Positions 25,612-36,678 of a DNA stretch of 64,000 bases are shown one piece after another. The notes beneath the pieces are model-generated. The model was given only the letters and a program-made list of their open reading frames with translations, did no database searches and was not told the DNA's origin. The position numbers and the translations under genes were made by a program. Position 1 is the stretch's first letter. The number at the start of each line of letters is the position of its first letter. Source of the stretch: Hydrogenovibrio kuenenii DSM 12350 (GTDB taxonomy: Bacteria > Pseudomonadota > Gammaproteobacteria > Thiomicrospirales > Thiomicrospiraceae); NCBI RefSeq assembly GCF_000526715.1, contig NZ_JAGP01000001.1, positions 992,001-1,056,000 of the forward strand, given 5' to 3'.

Positions 25612-26907
25612 ATGGAGTTATTTGGAAGGCTTGAGCAGCGTGAACTTGAAAAAGCCGTTTTGGTTCATGTTGATTTCTACCAAGAAGCAGACCGTGAGAT
25701 TCTCGAAGAGTTCTATGAACTTGTTGATTCAGCAGGTGCTGAAATCGCAGAGTTGATCACGACAAAACGTCAATCTCCTGACCCTAAATATTTTGTTGGT
25801 AAAGGCAAAGCCGAAGAAATTAAAGATGCCGTTGAGTTGCATGAAGCAGATGTGGTGATTGTTAATCATGCTTTATCGCCTGCTCAAGAACGCAACCTGA
25901 GTCAGTATTTGGAATGTCAGGTACTTGATCGTGTGGGGCTGATTCTCGACATCTTTGCGCAGCGTGCGCGTTCACATGAAGGGAAATTGCAGGTTGAATT
26001 GGCACAGCTTAAACGCATGGCAACACGTCTTGTAAAAGGATGGTCGCATTTAGATCGTCAGGGTGGTATTGGTGCGAGAGGGCCAGGGGAAACCCAGCTT
26101 GAAACGGACAGACGTTTGATTCAAGGTAAAATCAAACAGCTCGAATCCCGTATTGAAAAAGTACGTCATCAACGTCAACTCGGGAGACGTTCGCGCAAAA
26201 AATCAGACATGTTAACTGTAACGATTGTTGGTTACACTAACGCTGGGAAATCTACTTTATTTAATCAGATGACGCAGGCTGGTGTTTATGCAGAGGATCG
26301 ACTCTTTGCAACCTTGGATGCGACGCTTCGTAAGGTTCGTTTGCCTGGCGCTGGTTCGGTTATTTTTGCGGATACAGTAGGATTTATCAGACATATTCCA
26401 CATGATTTGGTGGCGGCATTTCGTTCAACCTTAGAAGAAACCAGTGAAGCCAATTTGTTGATTCATTTGGTGGATGCGTCTGACCCTCACAGAGAAGAAA
26501 AAATTGCTGATGTGCAAGAAGTGATTAAAGAAGTCGGTGCAGAAGAGGTTCCGCAGTTATTGGTATATAACAAGATCGACTTGCTTGATCCACCTGTACA
26601 GCCTCACGTTGATTTGAATGATCAGCAACTGCCAGAGCGAGTATGGGTTTCTGCAAAAGACCAGCAAGGCATAGAATTGATGTTAGACTCTGTTGCTAGC
26701 TATTTTAGAGGTAAGTTTATAACGGTGAAACTGACGCTAGATGTTTCTGCCGGAAAGCAACGTGCCGAACTTTATACGCTAGGAACGATTTTAAATGAAG
26801 GGTTTGATGAGCAAGGTAATAGTGAATTTACCATGTGTTTGACTGAGCAGGAATGGGCAAGCATTCAAAACTGGCCGGAAATAATCCAAACTGAGTTGCA
26901 AGCTTGA
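25612..26907 (+). CDS. hflX: ribosome-associated GTPase HflX
   Basis: 431 residues. N-terminal HflX domain with DPKYFVGKGKAEEIKDAVE and VNHALSPAQERNL, a coiled linker (GARGPGETQLETDRRLIQGK), then a Ras-like G domain from about residue 200: G1 GYTNAGKSTLFN, G2 ATLD, G3 DTVGF, G4 NKID and G5 VSAKD. It binds the ribosomal 50S subunit and rescues stalled ribosomes in other bacteria. Fifty bases after hfq, same transcription unit. Confidence 0.97.
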   Translation: MELFGRLEQRELEKAVLVHVDFYQEADREILEEFYELVDSAGAEIAELITTKRQSPDPKYFVGKGKAEEIKDAVELHEADVVIVNHALSPAQERNLSQYLECQVLDRVGLILDIFAQRARSHEGKLQVELAQLKRMATRLVKGWSHLDRQGGIGARGPGETQLETDRRLIQGKIKQLESRIEKVRHQRQLGRRSRKKSDMLTVTIVGYTNAGKSTLFNQMTQAGVYAEDRLFATLDATLRKVRLPGAGSVIFADTVGFIRHIPHDLVAAFRSTLEETSEANLLIHLVDASDPHREEKIADVQEVIKEVGAEEVPQLLVYNKIDLLDPPVQPHVDLNDQQLPERVWVSAKDQQGIELMLDSVASYFRGKFITVKLTLDVSAGKQRAELYTLGTILNEGFDEQGNSEFTMCLTEQEWASIQNWPEIIQTELQA

Positions 26908-26999
26908 TAAGCAGGATAGCTTGCTAATAAGAATAATTGATGACTTTTGTGGTCATTAAAACTAAAATATCGAATCTATTTCAATTTCTGGAGAAAAGA

Positions 27000-28202
27000 A
27001 TGGCGTGGAACGAGCCGGGTAAACCAGGACAAGATCCATGGGGCAATAACTCTAACGGTCCTAATAAACCAAAGGGTCAGAAACCTGATCCTGATTTGGA
27101 TGAACTGTTAAAAAAATTGCAGAGCTTTTTAGGTGGCGGCGGCAGTAGCGGTGGCTTTAGTGCTAAAGGTGCTGGTGTTGCGGTGATTGTTGCAATTATC
27201 GTATGGCTATTAAGCGGTATTTATACCGTTGATTCTCCAGAAAGAGGAGTTGTGAAACGCTTTGGTGCTTATGCTGAACAGACAACAGCTGGTTTGCATT
27301 GGCATTTGCCTTGGCCGATTGAATCAGTCACGTTGGTGAATGTTGATCGTATCCGTACAGCAGAAATTGGTTATCGTTCAGACTCGCGTAATAAGGGCAG
27401 TAATGTTCCTTCTGAGTCATTGATGCTGTCTAAGGACGAAAACATCGTTGATATTAAAATCGCGGTACAGTACAAAGTTAGCGATGCTAAGAAATATCTT
27501 TATGATGTCTCCGATCCTGATATGACACTTCGTGCTTTAACTGAAAGCGCGCTACGTGAAGTTGTTGGACAAAATACAATGGATTTCGTTTTGACAGAAG
27601 GTCGTGACGAAGTTGTTAACAAAGTTAAAATCATTACACAAAAGAACTTGGATAAGTATGAAACAGGCTTGTTCATTACTTCTCTAAACTTGCAAGATGC
27701 TCAGCCACCTGAGCAGGTGCAGGATGCTTTTGCTGATGTGGTAAAAGCCCGTGAAGATAGAGAACGTTTAATTAACGAAGCGGAAGCTTATTCAAACGAT
27801 ATTTTGCCGAAAGCAAGAGGTAATGCGGCAAGACAAATTGAAGATGCGCGAGCTTACCATGACTCAGTTATTGCAAGAGCAACAGGTCAAGCGAGTCGAT
27901 TTGACAGTATTGTAGCTGAGTATAAAAAAGCACCTAAAGTTACGCGTGAGCGTTTGTATATTGATGCGATTACTAATGTATTGGAATCTACGTCTAAGAT
28001 TTTCGTAGGGTCTAGCAGCAGTAATAATCTGTTGTATTTGCCTTTAGATAAAATGATTGGTAATAATGCGCCAAAAGTTCCTTTCAAGTCAGCAGATAAG
28101 CAAGGGGGGGGCTTGAATACAAATACATCTTCTCAACCAGTGAAAAGCTCGAATCCACGGAGCAATATTCGCGAACTGTTAAGAACTAGGGAGCTGCGTT
28201 AA
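27000..28202 (+). CDS. hflK: FtsH protease modulator HflK
   Basis: 400 residues from ATG 27000 (GGAGAA site 5 bases before); the frame is open further upstream but the start MAWNEPGKPGQDPWG is the conserved one. A Gly/Pro/Asn-rich cytoplasmic N-terminus, one membrane helix at about residues 60-80, then a band-7/SPFH domain (YTVDSPERGVVKRFGAY, AGLHWHLPWPIESV) and a long helical region (AFADVVKAREDRERLINEAEAYSNDILPKARG is the conserved stretch). With HflC it forms the periplasmic cage around FtsH. Confidence 0.96.
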   Translation: MAWNEPGKPGQDPWGNNSNGPNKPKGQKPDPDLDELLKKLQSFLGGGGSSGGFSAKGAGVAVIVAIIVWLLSGIYTVDSPERGVVKRFGAYAEQTTAGLHWHLPWPIESVTLVNVDRIRTAEIGYRSDSRNKGSNVPSESLMLSKDENIVDIKIAVQYKVSDAKKYLYDVSDPDMTLRALTESALREVVGQNTMDFVLTEGRDEVVNKVKIITQKNLDKYETGLFITSLNLQDAQPPEQVQDAFADVVKAREDRERLINEAEAYSNDILPKARGNAARQIEDARAYHDSVIARATGQASRFDSIVAEYKKAPKVTRERLYIDAITNVLESTSKIFVGSSSSNNLLYLPLDKMIGNNAPKVPFKSADKQGGGLNTNTSSQPVKSSNPRSNIRELLRTRELR

Positions 28203-28203
28203 G

Positions 28204-29061
28204 ATGAGAGCAATTTTATTAGTTATCGCTGCTGCGGCAGTTCTGCTGGGTGTTAGTTCTGTGTATACCGTACAACAAGGACAAACAGGCCTTTTATTCC
28301 GCTTTGGTGAGATTGTTAGTAGTAATATCAAGCCCGGGCTGCATTTTAAAATGCCATTCGTGAACAATGTGCGTACTTTTGATGCGCGTTTACAAACATT
28401 GGACGCTGCACCTGAACGTTATTTAACCAGTGAAAAGAAAAACCTGATTGTGGATTCTTTTGTTAAATGGCGTATTGCTGATGCGAAGCGCTTTTATACC
28501 ACGATGAATGGTGATATTCGTTTGGCGAATATGCGCCTTGCTCAGATTATCAAAGACGGCTTAAGAGCTGAATTTGGTAGCCGTACTGTTCAAGAAGTTA
28601 TTTCACAAGATAGAAAACTGATTGTAAGTGATATTCGTAAGAAGACAGCGCAGGCTGTAACTTCTTTCGGTATTGACTTAGTTGATGTTCAAATCAAGCG
28701 CGTTGATCTACCACAGAATGTCAGTGAATCGGTTTACAGAAGAATGGAAGCTGAGCGAAATCGTGTGGCTAAAGACTTACGTTCTCAAGGTGCTGAAGCG
28801 GCAGAGAAAATTCGTGCTGATGCAGACAGACAACGTACGATTATTTCAGCAGATGCCTACCGTGATGCTGAGAGCATCCGCGGGGAAGGGGACGCTAAGG
28901 CAGCAGGCATTTATGCTAAGGCATACAACAAAGATGATGAGTTTTATGCTTTTTATCAAAGCTTAAATGCTTACCAGCAAGCGTTTAAAGACAAGTCTGA
29001 TGTGATGGTTGTTGATCCTAAGTCGGAATTCTTTAAATACTTTAATCAACAGAAAAAATAA
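28204..29061 (+). CDS. hflC: FtsH protease modulator HflC
   Basis: 285 residues. N-terminal membrane anchor (about 4-22), SPFH domain (VYTVQQGQTGLLFRFGEIV, KPGLHFKMPFVNNVRTFD) and helical C-terminal part (ESVYRRMEAERNRVAKDLRS, EGDAKAAGIYAKAYNKD). Starts one base after the hflK stop with GGGAG inside hflK, hence strict coupling and 1:1 expression. Partner of HflK in regulating FtsH. Confidence 0.97.
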   Translation: MRAILLVIAAAAVLLGVSSVYTVQQGQTGLLFRFGEIVSSNIKPGLHFKMPFVNNVRTFDARLQTLDAAPERYLTSEKKNLIVDSFVKWRIADAKRFYTTMNGDIRLANMRLAQIIKDGLRAEFGSRTVQEVISQDRKLIVSDIRKKTAQAVTSFGIDLVDVQIKRVDLPQNVSESVYRRMEAERNRVAKDLRSQGAEAAEKIRADADRQRTIISADAYRDAESIRGEGDAKAAGIYAKAYNKDDEFYAFYQSLNAYQQAFKDKSDVMVVDPKSEFFKYFNQQKK

Positions 29062-29083
29062 ACCCTTAGGTTTTAAAATGAAG

Positions 29084-29107
29084 AAGGTGGCATTGACCAC
29101 CTTTTTT
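29084..29107 (+). terminator. Rho-independent terminator after hflC
   Basis: AAGGTGG, 6-base loop CATTGA, CCACCTT, then T-run. It ends 13 bases before the DUF2065 start, so that gene either has its own promoter or depends on readthrough. Confidence 0.85.
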
Positions 29108-29120
29108 ATGGAAATAAATT

Positions 29121-29309
29121 ATGTTGGATAATATATTAATTAGTGCGATTGCTTTAGTCTTTATATTTGAAGGTTTGATGCCTTTCGTATTTCCGCACTT
29201 TTGGCAAAAAATGATGTCAGAAGCTGTAAAAATGGAAGAGAAAAAGATTAGGTTAATGGGTTTGATTAGCTTGGTAGTCGGCATGGTTATTTTGTTTTTA
29301 ATGGCCTAA
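29121..29309 (+). CDS. DUF2065 (YjeT-like) small membrane protein
   Basis: 62 residues: two membrane helices separated by a charged loop (MSEAVKMEEKKIRLMG). The N-terminal helix ends FEGLMPFVFPHFWQKMM, the family signature. E. coli YjeT sits at the same place between hflC and purA. Function unknown, possibly linked to the HflKC/FtsH membrane complex by conservation of position. Confidence 0.88.
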   Translation: MLDNILISAIALVFIFEGLMPFVFPHFWQKMMSEAVKMEEKKIRLMGLISLVVGMVILFLMA

Positions 29310-29376
29310 TTATCCTTCGGTCACTTTTGGCTAAACTAGACAAATTTTATTTTAGAAAACGATAGAAAGAGTTTTA

Positions 29377-30552
29377 ATGCAACAGAATATTTGGTTCACC
29401 CCTGACGGTATTGAAGATTTGCTTCCTGAAGAAGCAAAGAAGCTTGAATATTACCGACGCCAGCTTTTGGATGGTTTTGAGTCATCAGGATATGATTTAG
29501 TTTTACCGCCAATTGCAGAATATACAGACTCACTTTTAACGGGTACTGCACGACATCTAGCAACCGATACTTGTCGCTTTCCAGACCAAGAATCTGGTCG
29601 TATGATGGGGGTAAGAGCTGATATGACCCCTCAAGTTGCCCGTATTGCGGTGAATCGCTTGAAAAACAAAGGTCAAATTACTCGTCTTTGTTATGTTGGT
29701 GAAGTACTGAAAACTCGAAACAATAAGGCTAAAGGATCACGTAGCCCTATCCAAGTTGGCGCAGAGCTTTTTGGTCACCAAGGTGTTGAAAGTGATATTG
29801 AAGTCATTGCGTTAATGCTAAGCTCTATTCGAGCTTTGGGTTTGAATGACTTAACCTTGAGCTTGGGTCATGTTTCTGTTGTTGAAGAGTTAATGCGATT
29901 GGCTCAGTTGAATAAAAAGCAAACACAGCAGTTGGTTGATATTCTGATGCGAAAGTCAGTGCCAGAATACAATGAGTTTGTTGCTAGTTTATCTTTAAAC
30001 GGTTCTTTAAAAACAGCCTTTGAAAGTTTGTTGTCGTTATGCGGTGATGCGGATGAAGCCTTGACCAAGGCACAAACTGTTTTGACAGGGTTGTCCGCAG
30101 AAATGGACGAATGTATCGAACGTTTAAAACAAGTCATGTCTTATTTTCAAGCGGCCTCTAAATTACAGGGGATTCATTTGGATTTAGCTGATTTACGTGG
30201 TTTTCAATATCATACCGGTATTATTTTTGGATGTTATGCGGCAGGCCAAAAGCTTTATATGATTGCCAAGGGTGGTCGTTATGATGAAATCGGTTCGGAT
30301 TTTGGTTCAGCCCAACCAGCGACAGGGTTTAGTTTGGATTTGAGAAGTACGCTAGATTTGCTTGCTTGTCCGCCGACTCCAGAAAAGAAAGTGATTTATG
30401 CGCCTATTGAGGCCGATCCAGAGTTGGTTCAAGAAATTTTAAATTTGAAAAAAAGTGCGGTTGTTAAACGCTATTACGAATTGTCTGAAGTTCCTACAGG
30501 TAGTGAGTATTTAAGTAAGCAAAATGACATCTGGCAGTGTGTTCAAAAATAG
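29377..30552 (+). CDS. hisZ: ATP phosphoribosyltransferase regulatory subunit
   Basis: 391 residues, class II aminoacyl-tRNA synthetase-like fold without the anticodon-binding domain. Begins WFTPDGIEDLLPEEAKKLEYY; shows MGVRADMTPQVARIAVNRL, RLCYVGEVLKT, GFQYHTGIIFGCYA and YDEIGSDFG. HisZ forms a hetero-octamer with a short-form HisG and gives histidine feedback control. It is not HisS: the tRNA-binding C-terminal domain is absent. This predicts a short HisG elsewhere in the genome. Just upstream of purA, a common gammaproteobacterial arrangement. Confidence 0.95.
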   Translation: MQQNIWFTPDGIEDLLPEEAKKLEYYRRQLLDGFESSGYDLVLPPIAEYTDSLLTGTARHLATDTCRFPDQESGRMMGVRADMTPQVARIAVNRLKNKGQITRLCYVGEVLKTRNNKAKGSRSPIQVGAELFGHQGVESDIEVIALMLSSIRALGLNDLTLSLGHVSVVEELMRLAQLNKKQTQQLVDILMRKSVPEYNEFVASLSLNGSLKTAFESLLSLCGDADEALTKAQTVLTGLSAEMDECIERLKQVMSYFQAASKLQGIHLDLADLRGFQYHTGIIFGCYAAGQKLYMIAKGGRYDEIGSDFGSAQPATGFSLDLRSTLDLLACPPTPEKKVIYAPIEADPELVQEILNLKKSAVVKRYYELSEVPTGSEYLSKQNDIWQCVQK

Positions 30553-30561
30553 TTCCTTTGA

Positions 30562-31899
<1,338 letters not shown>

Positions 31900-31920
31900 G
31901 ATAAAAGAAGTGTTTGTAAT

Positions 31921-31948
31921 AAAAAAACCGCCAACAGGCGGTTTTTTT
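31921..31948. terminator. bidirectional Rho-independent terminator
   Basis: AAAAAAACCGCC, loop AACA, GGCGGTTTTTTT; A-run before and T-run after make it usable from both sides, for purA and for the convergent CheY-like gene. Confidence 0.93.
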
Positions 31949-31980
31949 ATAATTGATGTTTTTAGTTGGGCTATGGTTAT

Positions 31981-32000
31981 ACCCCAGCCTGGCAGATATT
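31981..32000 (-). repeat. dispersed 20-mer, copy 10 (AATA variant)
   Basis: Reverse complement reads AATATCTGCCAGGCTGGGGT, one change in the leading A-run. It starts 2 bases after the stop of the CheY-like gene and is in sense orientation to it, ahead of the shared terminator. Confidence 0.93.
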
Positions 32001-32002
32001 TG

Positions 32003-32359
32003 TTATAGAACTTTTCGGATAATGGCTGGGAGTTTTGCAGGGTCGAAAGGCTTAACAATCCAGCCCGTTGCGCCCAATTTTTTCCCTTGGTCTTTCATTT
32101 CGCGACTGGCTTCAGTTGTCATCATCAAAACTGGAATAAATTTATAGTTTTCAATGGCACGAACGTTTTCTAAAAACTCTAAACCATTCATTACCGGCAT
32201 ATTGATGTCGGAAATAATGACATCGTATTGTGACTGCTGGGCAGCATCTAATCCTTCTTGCCCGTTAGATGCCAGTGTAATGTCAAATTCTGGACTTAAA
32301 ACCATTTCTACCAGCTTTCTCATGGAGGGAGCATCATCGACATAAAGTATTTTGTTCAT
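32003..32359 (-). CDS. single-domain CheY-like response regulator
   Basis: 118 residues, a receiver domain with no output domain. Acidic pair DD at 8-9, phospho-acceptor D51 in VIISDINMPVMNG, conserved Thr in VLMMTTEAS and Lys in WIVKPFDP. It resembles CheY of chemotaxis systems or the stand-alone receivers of sensory arrays. No chemotaxis gene is adjacent, so the partner kinase is unknown. Single gene between purA and ppiD. Confidence 0.9.
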   Translation of the reverse strand: MNKILYVDDAPSMRKLVEMVLSPEFDITLASNGQEGLDAAQQSQYDVIISDINMPVMNGLEFLENVRAIENYKFIPVLMMTTEASREMKDQGKKLGATGWIVKPFDPAKLPAIIRKVL

Positions 32360-32517
32360 GGCCTGTTTTCTCTTATATTTTTGTACGCAATTCTATCATA
32401 GCTCTTGGTTAAATATCCTAGAAGCAGGGCTAGGTGAAATTAATATGAAACCCATGCAATAGCCTGATAAAATACCGACTTTAAATTTAAATTTCATTAG
32501 AAAATAGGTTGTCGGTA

Positions 32518-34419
32518 ATGTTACAAAGCATTAGAGAACACGCGCAAGGATGGATTGCGTGGATTATCGTAGGTTTGATTATTATCACTTTTGCACTTTT
32601 CGGTATTCAGCAATATGCTCAAGGCGAGAAAAAGACCGCAGTAGCAGAAGTAAATGGTAAAGATATTACAGCAACAGATTTTCTGAAGCTTTATCATCGT
32701 CAAAAAGCACGTCTTAAACAGCAATTTGGCGACATGTACGACCAGGTAGTGAAAGACGACCAGCTTAGAGACCAAGTTCTTGATGCGTTAATTGAATCAT
32801 CAGTTATTGAGCAATGGGCGAAATCTCATAATATGGCGATTACTAATGCTGAATTATCAATGGTGATTCAGTCTGCAAAAGTTTTCCAAAAAAACGGTAA
32901 GTTTGATCAACAAACCTATGAAAACCTATTGGCACGTAATGGCTTAACGGTTGGAGGCTTTGAGCAGGAGCAACGTGACTTCTTATTGGAAACGCAAACC
33001 CGTCAACTCACTTCAGCTTCAGAAGTGGCACCAAACAGTTTGTTTAAACATTTAGTTGATTTGCAATATCAACAACGCAAAATGAATGTTTTAAAAATTG
33101 ATCAAACTCCATTAATGAAAATGGCGGTTATTTCACAAGACGAGATGCAAGATTATTACGACAAGCATAAAGCTAAATTTGTCATTCCAGAGCAAGTTAG
33201 CATTGATTATGTTTTGTTGTCTGAAGATGAGTTAGCAAAAAAAGTTAAAGTTACTGATGATGAATTGAAAGCTTATTATCAAGATAACAAGGATCAATTC
33301 ACTGAGTCAGAGCAAAGACAAGCTAGCCATATTTTGATTCGTATTGATGGTAAAACCGATGCAAAGCAGGCATTAAAGAAAATTCAGGATATTCGTAAGC
33401 AGCTTGTAGCTGGTGCGAAGTTTTCGGATTTAGCTAAGAAATACTCTCAAGATCCTGGCTCAGCTAAACTGGGTGGTGATTTAGGTTTGTTCCAGCAGGG
33501 TATGATGGTGCCAGCTTTTGATAAAGCGGTTTTCTCAATGAAGTTAAATGAAATCAGTGAACCAGTTAAGACCAACTTTGGGTATCACTTAATTAAGCTG
33601 ACGAAAATTGAACCTAAACGTACTAAGAGTTTTGCGGAAGTGAAATCGGATGTTGAAGGCATGTACCGTAAAAAACAGGCTGAGAAACAGTATTTTGATT
33701 TACTTGATAAGCTGAGCTCTGTTGCTTATGAACAGCCAGATACTTTAGAGCCTGCCGCTGATGTTGCAGGTATTGATGTTAAAACCTCAGAACCATTCTC
33801 TAAAGCAGGTGGTGATGATGAGTTAACGCAAAATTCAAAAGTGATTAAGGCTGCATTCTCGGAAGATGTTATGAAGGGGAATAATAGTTCTTCAATTGAA
33901 TTATCGCCTACGTCATCTGTTGTTATTCGTATTCATAAAATGATTCCTGAAAAACAACAAGCATTTGACGAAGTAAAAGACGAAGTTGAGCAGGCTCTAA
34001 GAAAAGATGCAGGCGTTCAAGCTTCTGCTGACTTGGCTAAAGGTATTTTGGCTAAAGTTAAAGCGGGGGCAGATCTGAAGTCTATGGTGCGCAATGGCGT
34101 CACTTATCAGCAAACTGACTGGCTTGATCGTCAGAATAGAAAAGTCTTACCACAGCTGATAGCTGCGTTGTTTAAAGCGCCTAAGCCAAAAAATGGTAAA
34201 CCTTCATATTCAACTTATAAGTTGCCTTCAGGCGATTCTGTTGTGATTGAAGTGACAGGCGTGCGCGAAGGCAAGTTGCCTGGTGATAAAGAAGAGTTAA
34301 AGCAGCTTAAAGATTCAGTTGCTGGTGTACTAGGTGATGCAGAAGTGCATGCACGCATTAAGGCATTGTTAGCCGCTGCAAAAGTCGTTAAGAAGCCAAT
34401 TTATAAAAAGATTAAATAA
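32518..34419 (+). CDS. ppiD: periplasmic folding chaperone PpiD
   Basis: 633 residues from ATG 32518. Short cytoplasmic N-terminus MLQSIREHAQGWIAWIIVGL running into one membrane anchor (about 12-34), SurA-like chaperone domain (about 40-230), a parvulin PPIase domain at about 270-360 (RQASHILIRIDG, FSDLAKKYSQDPGSAKLGGDL, KTNFGYHLIKLTKI), then a C-terminal helical region. Located near the Sec translocon in other bacteria, assisting newly exported proteins. Own promoter region and own terminator. Confidence 0.95.
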   Translation: MLQSIREHAQGWIAWIIVGLIIITFALFGIQQYAQGEKKTAVAEVNGKDITATDFLKLYHRQKARLKQQFGDMYDQVVKDDQLRDQVLDALIESSVIEQWAKSHNMAITNAELSMVIQSAKVFQKNGKFDQQTYENLLARNGLTVGGFEQEQRDFLLETQTRQLTSASEVAPNSLFKHLVDLQYQQRKMNVLKIDQTPLMKMAVISQDEMQDYYDKHKAKFVIPEQVSIDYVLLSEDELAKKVKVTDDELKAYYQDNKDQFTESEQRQASHILIRIDGKTDAKQALKKIQDIRKQLVAGAKFSDLAKKYSQDPGSAKLGGDLGLFQQGMMVPAFDKAVFSMKLNEISEPVKTNFGYHLIKLTKIEPKRTKSFAEVKSDVEGMYRKKQAEKQYFDLLDKLSSVAYEQPDTLEPAADVAGIDVKTSEPFSKAGGDDELTQNSKVIKAAFSEDVMKGNNSSSIELSPTSSVVIRIHKMIPEKQQAFDEVKDEVEQALRKDAGVQASADLAKGILAKVKAGADLKSMVRNGVTYQQTDWLDRQNRKVLPQLIAALFKAPKPKNGKPSYSTYKLPSGDSVVIEVTGVREGKLPGDKEELKQLKDSVAGVLGDAEVHARIKALLAAAKVVKKPIYKKIK

Positions 34420-34437
34420 GTTGGAATTAACCAGTAC

Positions 34438-34467
34438 AAAAAAAGCGCCTTTTAGGCGCTTTTTTTT
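34438..34467. terminator. Rho-independent terminator of ppiD
   Basis: AAAGCGCC, loop TTTTA, GGCGCTTT and long T-run, with an A-run on the other side. It also lies beyond the end of the convergent cupin gene, so it may work both ways. Confidence 0.93.
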
Positions 34468-34488
34468 ATGTTTAAAGAAAAATGAATT

Positions 34489-34761
34489 TTATTTAAATTG
34501 ATAGTGCTTTTTGACTGGTGAGTGAATAGTCCACTCACAACTTAAGCCTTGTGGGAAGGTTACCAAGTCCCCTTTACCAAATTCAAATGTTTGTCCATTG
34601 GCGGTAACGGTTACTTTACCTTCAAGTAGGTAACACACTTCTTCCGTATCATAGTGCCAAGGAAAGTTGGATGCTTCTTTTTCCCATATTGGCCAGTTAA
34701 AAACACCAAGCTTGTTTAAGCTGTCTTCGGCTGGTTGATTTTGTATTTTGACATCTGCCAT
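34489..34761 (-). CDS. small cupin-domain protein
   Basis: 90 residues from ATG 34761 (GGAG site 6 bases before); a longer upstream frame exists but lacks a ribosome site. A single cupin barrel: WPIWEKEASNFPWHYDTEEVCYLLEGKV is the first motif region with His and Glu ligands, FGKGDLVTFPQGLSCEW the second. Similar to the EutQ/DUF861-type small cupins. Substrate unknown. It begins 37 bases after the hflD stop on the same strand. Confidence 0.85.
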   Translation of the reverse strand: MADVKIQNQPAEDSLNKLGVFNWPIWEKEASNFPWHYDTEEVCYLLEGKVTVTANGQTFEFGKGDLVTFPQGLSCEWTIHSPVKKHYQFK

Positions 34762-34798
34762 AGTTACTCCGTTGCAATTGATAACGAAATTGAGAAAT

Positions 34799-35470
34799 TT
34801 AATCTTGATTGAAATAAGACGAATCTGATGGCGGTGGTGTGCGCGACAGTGTTTGTGCATCTCTTAAGTATCTTTTTCTTGACCAGAGAAGCCCCCAACG
34901 ACTACCTCCCACTTGACGCCATAACATAGATGCGCGGATACCTGCTAGAAGCAGGCTGCGAATTTTGTTGGCGATTAATGGGTTTTGCAGATGACCATGT
35001 GCACCATTGACCATAATGCGTGGCGATAGCGAACTAATGTTTTCGGTATAAGCTCTAGCCAATGAGGCAATGACGTTTTCGTGAAAATCACCAAAGTGTT
35101 CACGGCTGGAACGAGCTGACTCTATCACGCTAAAAATTTTGTTAAGTGCTTCAGGAGAGTCGGATACCTTCTTCTCAAGAATCATTAAGTTCAGTACGTA
35201 CTTGGTGACCTCAATATTGCGTATTTGAGCAGCTTGGCTTGAATTCATTTGTCCTAATAGGGTAGTGACGCCTTTTTGGATGTTCATGACATCGCCACCA
35301 AAAACATCCAGCGTATCTTTCGGATTGTCACAAAACAAAGAGTTGATGCTGGTTTCATAGGCAAGCGTATCTGTTTTACCTGTTGTAGCGAGTTCAAAAA
35401 CCTGTTGAGCAACTTGGTAAATACCAATGAGTGCAATGGTTTTATCTTGATCAGTATAGTTTTGATTCAT
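34799..35470 (-). CDS. hflD: HflD (YcfC) lysogenization regulator homologue
   Basis: 223 residues from ATG 35470, all-helical. Family features: [20 protein letters not shown] near the start, [30 protein letters not shown], and [25 protein letters not shown]. In E. coli HflD associates with the membrane and lambda CII, and lies directly behind mnmA, as here. The start overlaps the mnmA end by 4 bases. Confidence 0.93.
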   Translation of the reverse strand: MNQNYTDQDKTIALIGIYQVAQQVFELATTGKTDTLAYETSINSLFCDNPKDTLDVFGGDVMNIQKGVTTLLGQMNSSQAAQIRNIEVTKYVLNLMILEKKVSDSPEALNKIFSVIESARSSREHFGDFHENVIASLARAYTENISSLSPRIMVNGAHGHLQNPLIANKIRSLLLAGIRASMLWRQVGGSRWGLLWSRKRYLRDAQTLSRTPPPSDSSYFNQD

Positions 35471-36666
35471 ACACATTCCACTTTGCTTGATGACAGTTTG
35501 TCTGAACAGTATTCAGGGATGTTTTCTAGCTCATGATAACGCTGAGAAATAATGGCGCCCCCTAAACAATCTTCTCCTTGATAGAAAACAATTGATTGCC
35601 CAGGGGTAATCGCTGTTTGAGGTTCGTCAAAAGCAACGATAATGGTATCGTCGTTTTGCATGACGATTATACAAGGTTGTTCAGGTTGTCGATAACGCAC
35701 TTTAGCCTTTAAAGCAACGCCGACTTCAGGTGCATGGCCTGCTGCCCAATCGCAAGTGTCTGCCACCAAGTAACGGTGGTTGAGCAAAGGGTGGTCGGCA
35801 CCTTGAACGGCGATTAATTGATTTTTTTCTAGATCTTTATCAGCCGAAAACCAAGGTAGTCCAGAGTCGCCATGACCACCACCAATTCCTAAACCTTTGC
35901 GTTGCCCTAACGTAAGGTACATAAGGCCATCATGCTTACCTATGATGTTGCCACTTGTATCGACAATGTCGCCAGGTTTGGCAGGCAAAAACTGCTGCAA
36001 AAAGTCTTTGAACTTGCGTTCACCAATAAAGCAAATACCTGTGCTGTCTTTTTTATCGTGCGTGATTAAATCGGCTTCTTCTGCCAATTGACGCACATAA
36101 GGTTTTTCAAGCTCACCAATCGGAAAGAGTGATTTTGCCAACTGGTTTTGTTGCAAAGTATAAAGAAAGTAGGTTTGATCCTTATTGTTATCCAAGCCTT
36201 TCAGTAGGTGGAATTTCCCTTTTTCATCTTGATGAATGCGTGCATAGTGACCGGTTGCAATATAGTCGGCCCCCAGTGTCATGGCGTGATCAAGAAAAGC
36301 TTTGAATTTGACTTCTTTATTACAAAGAATGTCTGGGTTAGGGGTTCTGCCGGCAGCATATTCGGTTAAAAAATGCTCAAATACGCGATCCCAATATTCT
36401 TTGGAGAAATTTTCGACATGTAGAGGAATGTCTAGCTTTTCGCAAATTGCCAAAACATCTTTTAAGTCTTCGGCAGCAGGGCAGTAGTCTTCCGTATCGT
36501 CACCTTCCCAGTTTTTCATGAAAAGTCCCTCCACTTGATAACCTTGTTGCTTAAGTAACAAAGCTGTGACGGACGAGTCTACACCACCAGATAAGCCTAC
36601 GATAACTTTGGTGTCTGTTTTGGGTTTTGATGCTGAGGTGTCAGCAAATGATAATGTTTCTTTCAT
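35467..36666 (-). CDS. mnmA: tRNA-specific 2-thiouridylase
   Basis: 399 residues. PP-loop [16 protein letters not shown] at about residues 22-37; catalytic cysteines in [13 protein letters not shown] and [26 protein letters not shown]. It thiolates U34 of tRNA-Lys, Glu and Gln, receiving sulfur from the Tus relay. The N-terminus is about 15 residues longer than usual, Ser/Lys-rich. Second gene of the rluE-mnmA-hflD operon (12 bases after rluE). Confidence 0.97.
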   Translation of the reverse strand: MKETLSFADTSASKPKTDTKVIVGLSGGVDSSVTALLLKQQGYQVEGLFMKNWEGDDTEDYCPAAEDLKDVLAICEKLDIPLHVENFSKEYWDRVFEHFLTEYAAGRTPNPDILCNKEVKFKAFLDHAMTLGADYIATGHYARIHQDEKGKFHLLKGLDNNKDQTYFLYTLQQNQLAKSLFPIGELEKPYVRQLAEEADLITHDKKDSTGICFIGERKFKDFLQQFLPAKPGDIVDTSGNIIGKHDGLMYLTLGQRKGLGIGGGHGDSGLPWFSADKDLEKNQLIAVQGADHPLLNHRYLVADTCDWAAGHAPEVGVALKAKVRYRQPEQPCIIVMQNDDTIIVAFDEPQTAITPGQSIVFYQGEDCLGGAIISQRYHELENIPEYCSDKLSSSKVECV

Positions 36667-36678
36667 AAAGTTATTTTA